From Nocardia sp. NBC_00416 (lineage in GTDB: Bacteria > Actinomycetota > Actinomycetes > Mycobacteriales > Mycobacteriaceae), in the NCBI RefSeq assembly GCF_036032445.1, contig NZ_CP107932.1, positions 4,342,501 to 4,406,500 of the forward strand: DNA of 64,000 bases. Direction: 5' to 3'. Both the position numbers and the translations under genes were made by a program. Below are positions 61,039 through 64,000 of the stretch, in pieces (position 1 is the stretch's first letter; the number at the start of each line of letters is the position of its first letter). The notes under the pieces were generated by a model. It was given only the letters and a program-made list of their open reading frames with translations. It searched no databases and was not told where the DNA came from.

Positions 61039-61581
61039 ATGAACACCACGCTCTTCCGCATCGCCGCCGTCGCTCTCGCCGCCTCCGCCACCCTGCTGCT
61101 GTCCGCCTGCGGGGACGACGCCGCGAGCACCCCGGCCGCCCCGGCCGACACCACTTCCGCCGCCCAGCCGGCGCCCGGCGGCGACGCGGCGGGCGCATCG
61201 ACGGCGCTGGTCGACGGCAAAGCCCTCACCGGCGATTTCGACACCACCTGCGCCAAGCAGGGCAACACCCTGGCCCTGGCGCTGACCGATACCGACAACG
61301 CCCAGTACGGCCGGCTCAGCGTCAGCGCCAGCATCGTCGACGACACGACGGTGCAGGCGGTGGCCATCGCGGGCAGCCAGGGCGGATCGTCCGGGATGCC
61401 CTACGCGGTCGGCTACGGCAACGGCCAGCCCGGCGGCTCGGCGAAGGTCGCCGCCGACGGCGACACCTTCACCGTCACCGGTTCGGGCATCGGCGCTCCC
61501 GATATGGCCGACCCGCTGGCCGGGCCCGCCACGGTGACCTTCGAGATCACCTTCGCCTGCGCGAACATCGTCGGCGCCTGA
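61039..61581 (+). CDS. LpqH-like (19-kDa antigen family) lipoprotein
   Basis: The 180-residue protein has a lipoprotein signal with lipobox LLLSAC (Cys24) and an Ala/Pro/Thr linker. The domain that follows matches the mycobacterial LpqH pattern: VDGKALTGDFDTTCAKQGNT, then DTFTVTGSGIGAPDMADPL and FEITFAC near the end, with two Cys probably bonded. LpqH proteins are abundant surface lipoproteins recognised by TLR2; their bacterial role is unclear. The ATG at 61039 is chosen for the signal peptide. Confidence 0.85.
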   Translation: MNTTLFRIAAVALAASATLLLSACGDDAASTPAAPADTTSAAQPAPGGDAAGASTALVDGKALTGDFDTTCAKQGNTLALALTDTDNAQYGRLSVSASIVDDTTVQAVAIAGSQGGSSGMPYAVGYGNGQPGGSAKVAADGDTFTVTGSGIGAPDMADPLAGPATVTFEITFACANIVGA

Positions 61582-61605
61582 CCCCGATCCGGACATCGGG
61601 CTCTT

Positions 61606-61652
61606 CGTCGCCCCGGCACCGCATCCGCACCGGCCGGATGTGCGGGGCGACG
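61606..61652 (+). terminator. terminator hairpin after the LpqH-like gene
   Basis: CGTCGCCCC (61606-61614) pairs with GGGGCGACG (61644-61652). The interior adds an imperfect stem around GCATCCG/CGGATG. It begins 25 bp after the stop. Confidence 0.75.
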
Positions 61653-61695
61653 GGGTGGCCCGGTATCCGGACCACAAACCCATCCAGGAGAAATC

Positions 61696-62496
61696 ATGAT
61701 CCGCACCCTGCGCACCCTCGCCCTCGCGGGCGCCGTCCTCGCCGTCGGCTGCTACCTCTGGCACGGCCTCACCTACGAACCCGGTCCCTATGAACCCGAC
61801 TACCTGGCGTGGCTCAACGGCTATCTGGCCCTGCCCTTCACCGCGCTCACCGTGGTCGTCACGGTGTTCGCGTTCACCGGCGCGGGCGTCGTCACGGCGC
61901 TCACCGGCCGCAACACCGGCGATTTCCGGAACGCGCCGATGGGTCTGGGCACGGTGAAATCGTTCGGGCACACCGGTGTCAGCGTCAACGATCAGCCGCA
62001 GATCCGGATCGAGTTCAGTGTCGAAGGCACGGACGGCAAGGTATTCGACGCCGCCGCGAAGATGGTGGTGCCGCTGACCGAACTGGCGCTGCTGGCCCCC
62101 GGAGTCGTACTGCCCGTGCGTTACCGCCCGGACCGCCCCGGGATCGTCGAACTGGATCTCTCCGGTGACAGCACCGCGGCCCAGCGGGTGATGAACGAAT
62201 CCCTGATCCGCAAGGGGTTCACCACCCAGGAGAAGGTGGATATCGCCGCCCGGGGGATCGCGGCGCAGGCGGTGGTGCAGTCGCTCACCGTCCCGGGCGA
62301 GATCCGCGACGGCTATTCGAAAGTCGCCGTCGGACTGGCGGTGACCAGGCCCGACGGCAGCATCTTCACCACCCGGTCCGAGAAGTTCCTGCCGCCGTCG
62401 GCCATCGGCAATGTACAGGTGGGCCGGATCGTCACAGCGCACTATCTGCCCGAGAACGAGCAGGAGGTCGTGCTGTCGATCCCGGTCAACGCGTGA
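61696..62496 (+). CDS. membrane protein of unknown function
   Basis: The 266-residue product has two N-terminal membrane helices (LRTLALAGAVLAVGCYLW and ALTVVVTVFAFTGAGVVTAL). A soluble region follows with two similar beta-rich halves (GTVKSFGHTGVSVNDQPQIR and LTVPGEIRDGYSKVAVGLAV), each of about 70 residues, suggesting an internal duplication. An AGGAG ribosome site precedes the ATG. Family not recognised. Confidence 0.7.
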   Translation: MIRTLRTLALAGAVLAVGCYLWHGLTYEPGPYEPDYLAWLNGYLALPFTALTVVVTVFAFTGAGVVTALTGRNTGDFRNAPMGLGTVKSFGHTGVSVNDQPQIRIEFSVEGTDGKVFDAAAKMVVPLTELALLAPGVVLPVRYRPDRPGIVELDLSGDSTAAQRVMNESLIRKGFTTQEKVDIAARGIAAQAVVQSLTVPGEIRDGYSKVAVGLAVTRPDGSIFTTRSEKFLPPSAIGNVQVGRIVTAHYLPENEQEVVLSIPVNA

Positions 62497-62506
62497 ATCC
62501 GCGCCC

Positions 62507-62540
62507 GGTGCGCCCGCTCCCGACCGGGAACGGGCGCACC
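62507..62540 (+). terminator. terminator hairpin after the membrane-protein gene
   Basis: GGTGCGCCCG (62507-62516) pairs perfectly with CGGGCGCACC (62531-62540). It lies 10 bp after the stop codon. Confidence 0.75.
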
Positions 62541-62568
62541 GGCATTCGCACGCCGGGGACCGCTCGCA

Positions 62569-62690
62569 ACGCGGCGGGGAACCGGTCCGGCTCGTCGCCG
62601 CCGACGAAGCAGTGCGGCGAGGCCCGCACCACCGAATCCAGACCGCGAGCCGACATATCGACCAGCCCCGCACGCTCCTGACCGGAGGGA
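62569..62690 (-). pseudogene. decayed 3' end of an aminotransferase gene
   Basis: Minus-strand translation gives GLVDMSARGLDSVVRASPH, then CFVGGDEPDRFPAALRAV, with no start codon or complete domain. It is a close relative of the partial gene at 63906-64000: 42 of 46 bp are identical between 62602-62647 and 63953-63998. It is the remnant of a duplicated 3' end. Confidence 0.6.
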
Positions 62691-62704
62691 CGTCCCGAGT
62701 TCGG

Positions 62705-63766
62705 CTACGGCTCGGTGGGTTGCGCAGTGGCAGCGGCCGGGCCGTCGTCACGAGCGGAGGCCATCCGCCCGACTTCGGCAGCCAGCGAGCCACCGGGCGC
62801 CGAGTGCAGATCGTAGGTGCACTCCCACAGCGGATACCCGTCGCCGGTGACGATGCCGGTATCGGCGAAGTCGAGGCGGCGCAGCATCCGGCCGATACCG
62901 CCCTTCACATGCTCGGTCTGTGCGTACAGTCGCAGGGTGCGCCGCTCCGGATGCGCCGCACGCATAGTGCTCACGATGTCGACCAGATGATCGAGGAAGA
63001 CCAACGGGAGAACCGCCGAATTCCCGCGCAAACGGCCCCGAGCGCTGCGAATCAGACCCATCGAGAACAGCACCACGGCGTCGGACCATTCGTCGGCCGC
63101 GGCGATATGAACGCCGCGTACCTCGGAATCGGGTAGGCCGCCGGTCCGGCAGTACTCCGCTTCACCCAGCCGGTTCAGTGGCAGGATCGATGACATGCCC
63201 ACGGGCAGGTACTGGTCACCGACTCTCGCTTCGACGATCCGGTACACGAGCGGATTCGCTTCGAACGAACTCCGGTTGCGCCGCTTGATGACATCCAACG
63301 GCGTGGAAAACGCCGTGAGACCGAAGACCTCGCGGTTGAGCTGACACAACAGATCCAGTTCGCGGGCCGTGATCGGCCGCGACCGGTAGTCCATCGGTTC
63401 CGACACCGGCAACCCTCCTGCGATACGCCGTTCGAAATCACGGGTCAGGTCCGGCGCGATGCCCGACCTGTCGATCAGTGCGGCCAGTACCTCGAACGGC
63501 TCGCGGCCGACGGCCATCCGCAATCCCAGAGAGGCCACTTTGATCGTGCCCGCGACGATTCCCGTCACGAGAATGTAGGCGAGCCAGTCGCTCTGGGTGA
63601 CGACCGGCACCGCCTCCAGCGCGGTGCGCGCCGGCTCCGCGACCTCGAGGGAACTGGCGATCCCGGCGATCAGGGCGCTCGCGCCGAACAGATACTTGCC
63701 CGGCCTGCGCACCGCGAGGATGAAGGTCCGCTGCGAATTCTCGATCCACCGGGATGTTGTCGCCAC
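62705..63766 (-). CDS. membrane-anchored GNAT-like protein of unknown function
   Basis: The 353-residue product has two N-terminal membrane helices (YLFGASALIAGIASSLEVAE and WLAYILVTGIVAGTIKVAS). A cytoplasmic domain of about 240 residues follows, with the alternating strands and helices of an acyltransferase (YLPVGMSSILPLNRLGEAEY; HVKGGIGRMLRRLDFADTG). The GNAT resemblance is weak and the acetyl-CoA loop is not canonical. The GTG at 63766 has AGGGG 6 nt upstream, better than the GTG at 63802. The gene is flanked on both sides by remnants of other genes, so it may have been inserted here. Confidence 0.6.
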   Translation of the reverse strand: MATTSRWIENSQRTFILAVRRPGKYLFGASALIAGIASSLEVAEPARTALEAVPVVTQSDWLAYILVTGIVAGTIKVASLGLRMAVGREPFEVLAALIDRSGIAPDLTRDFERRIAGGLPVSEPMDYRSRPITARELDLLCQLNREVFGLTAFSTPLDVIKRRNRSSFEANPLVYRIVEARVGDQYLPVGMSSILPLNRLGEAEYCRTGGLPDSEVRGVHIAAADEWSDAVVLFSMGLIRSARGRLRGNSAVLPLVFLDHLVDIVSTMRAAHPERRTLRLYAQTEHVKGGIGRMLRRLDFADTGIVTGDGYPLWECTYDLHSAPGGSLAAEVGRMASARDDGPAAATAQPTEP

Positions 63767-63823
63767 GGAATACCCCTGCCGCCCAAGTGATCCGGATTTC
63801 ACCGAGTTTAGCGCCCGGGCAGC

Positions 63824-63898
63824 TCACGCAGTCGAAGTCACGAAGATCGACCACAGCACCGAGGAGTGTTCGACGGTGCGCGGCATTCGCGCGCGCCG
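63824..63898 (-). pseudogene. remnant of a CHAT-protease gene 3' end
   Basis: Minus-strand translation reads RFRRARMPRTVEHSSVLWSI followed by FVTSTA and a TGA stop. It aligns with the very end of the intact CHAT protein at 55558 (RVWRAAGGIENSPLLWAAFS). Nothing further upstream belongs to a CHAT domain, as the aminotransferase stop codon begins 8 bp away. Confidence 0.55.
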
Positions 63899-63905
63899 AA
63901 ACCGC

Positions 63906-64000
63906 TCAGAGCGCGGCGACGGCCGCGACGAACCGGTCCAACTCGGCACGGTCGACGAAACAGTGCGGCGAGGCGCGCACAACGGAATCCAGACCGCGCG
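63906..64000 (-). CDS. C-terminal end of a probable class V aminotransferase (partial)
   Basis: Only the last 31 codons are in the window. They read RGLDSVVRASPHCFVDRAEL, then DRFVAAVAAL and stop, like the C-terminus of class V-fold PLP enzymes (cysteine desulfurase/isopenicillin epimerase type, with the SPH motif). The rest of the gene lies beyond the window, so the function cannot be specified. Confidence 0.5.
   Translation of the reverse strand, partial: RGLDSVVRASPHCFVDRAELDRFVAAVAAL

Overview
The window is high-GC actinobacterial chromosome, most likely Nocardia or a close member of the Nocardiaceae. Three things point there. Two gene blocks keep the mycobacterial order: groEL-groES-tsaD-rimI-tsaB-tsaE-alr-nnr-glmS-glmM-rpsI-rplM, and mazG-mfd-tetR-tRNA-Gln-glmU-prs. 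LpqH-type and other lipoproteins with mycobacterial-style lipoboxes are present. There are also ESX-type secreted-protein candidates and long Pro/Gly-rich membrane proteins typical of the group. No rRNA gene, CRISPR array or intact insertion sequence was seen; the only RNA gene found is one tRNA-Gln.

Layout. 1-2.2 kb: groEL (its 3' end lies outside the window) and groES, under a CIRCE operator. 2.3-4.7 kb: a membrane-anchored Hsp70-like protein and a cluster of palindromic repeats, in a place where mycobacteria have nothing. 4.7-11.4 kb: the t6A tRNA-modification genes tsaD/rimI/tsaB/tsaE, coupled by short overlaps to an alpha/beta hydrolase and alr, then the NAD(P)HX repair enzyme. 11.4-20.4 kb: a cupredoxin lipoprotein, glmS, a hydrolase-fold protein lacking its nucleophile, an orphan ESX-type substrate operon, PspC, glmM, rpsI and rplM. 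20.5-29.5 kb: a surface/signalling block (degenerate actin-fold membrane protein, Rv1747-like FHA-ABC transporter, zinc metallopeptidase lipoprotein, FHA protein, large lipoprotein). This block sits next to rplM where ESX-4 lies in M. tuberculosis.

29.6-35.9 kb is a compact biosynthetic operon: an Fe(II)/2-oxoglutarate amino-acid hydroxylase, SbnB-like, fold-III PLP decarboxylase, SbnA-like and MATE exporter. Two IdeR/DtxR-like iron boxes precede it and a flavodoxin remnant follows it. There is no NRPS or siderophore synthetase beside it. It is the best candidate for an undescribed system: an iron-regulated, NRPS-free route to a diaminopropionate-derived or aminopolycarboxylate metallophore.

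36.4-47.5 kb: a PPOX-family protein, TerD, mazG, mfd, a second repeat-rich gap with a perfect 33-bp-arm palindrome, two TetR regulators (one of the gamma-butyrolactone-receptor type), tRNA-Gln, glmU and prs. 47.6-54.5 kb: a small acidic protein, a DUF4190-type membrane protein, an exported PhlG-like hydrolase, RNase Z, and an ECF41/SigJ-type sigma factor facing a beta-lactamase-fold/DoxX/carboxymuconolactone-decarboxylase operon with a good ECF41-type promoter. 54.6-61 kb: a hydrolase gene with an operator-like palindrome, and a coupled four-gene operon ending in a TPR protein and a CHAT protease (two genes of unknown family, TPR, CHAT), the second candidate for an uncharacterised system. 61-64 kb: an LpqH-like lipoprotein, a membrane protein, and a GNAT-like membrane protein flanked by decayed 3' ends of an aminotransferase gene and a CHAT gene.
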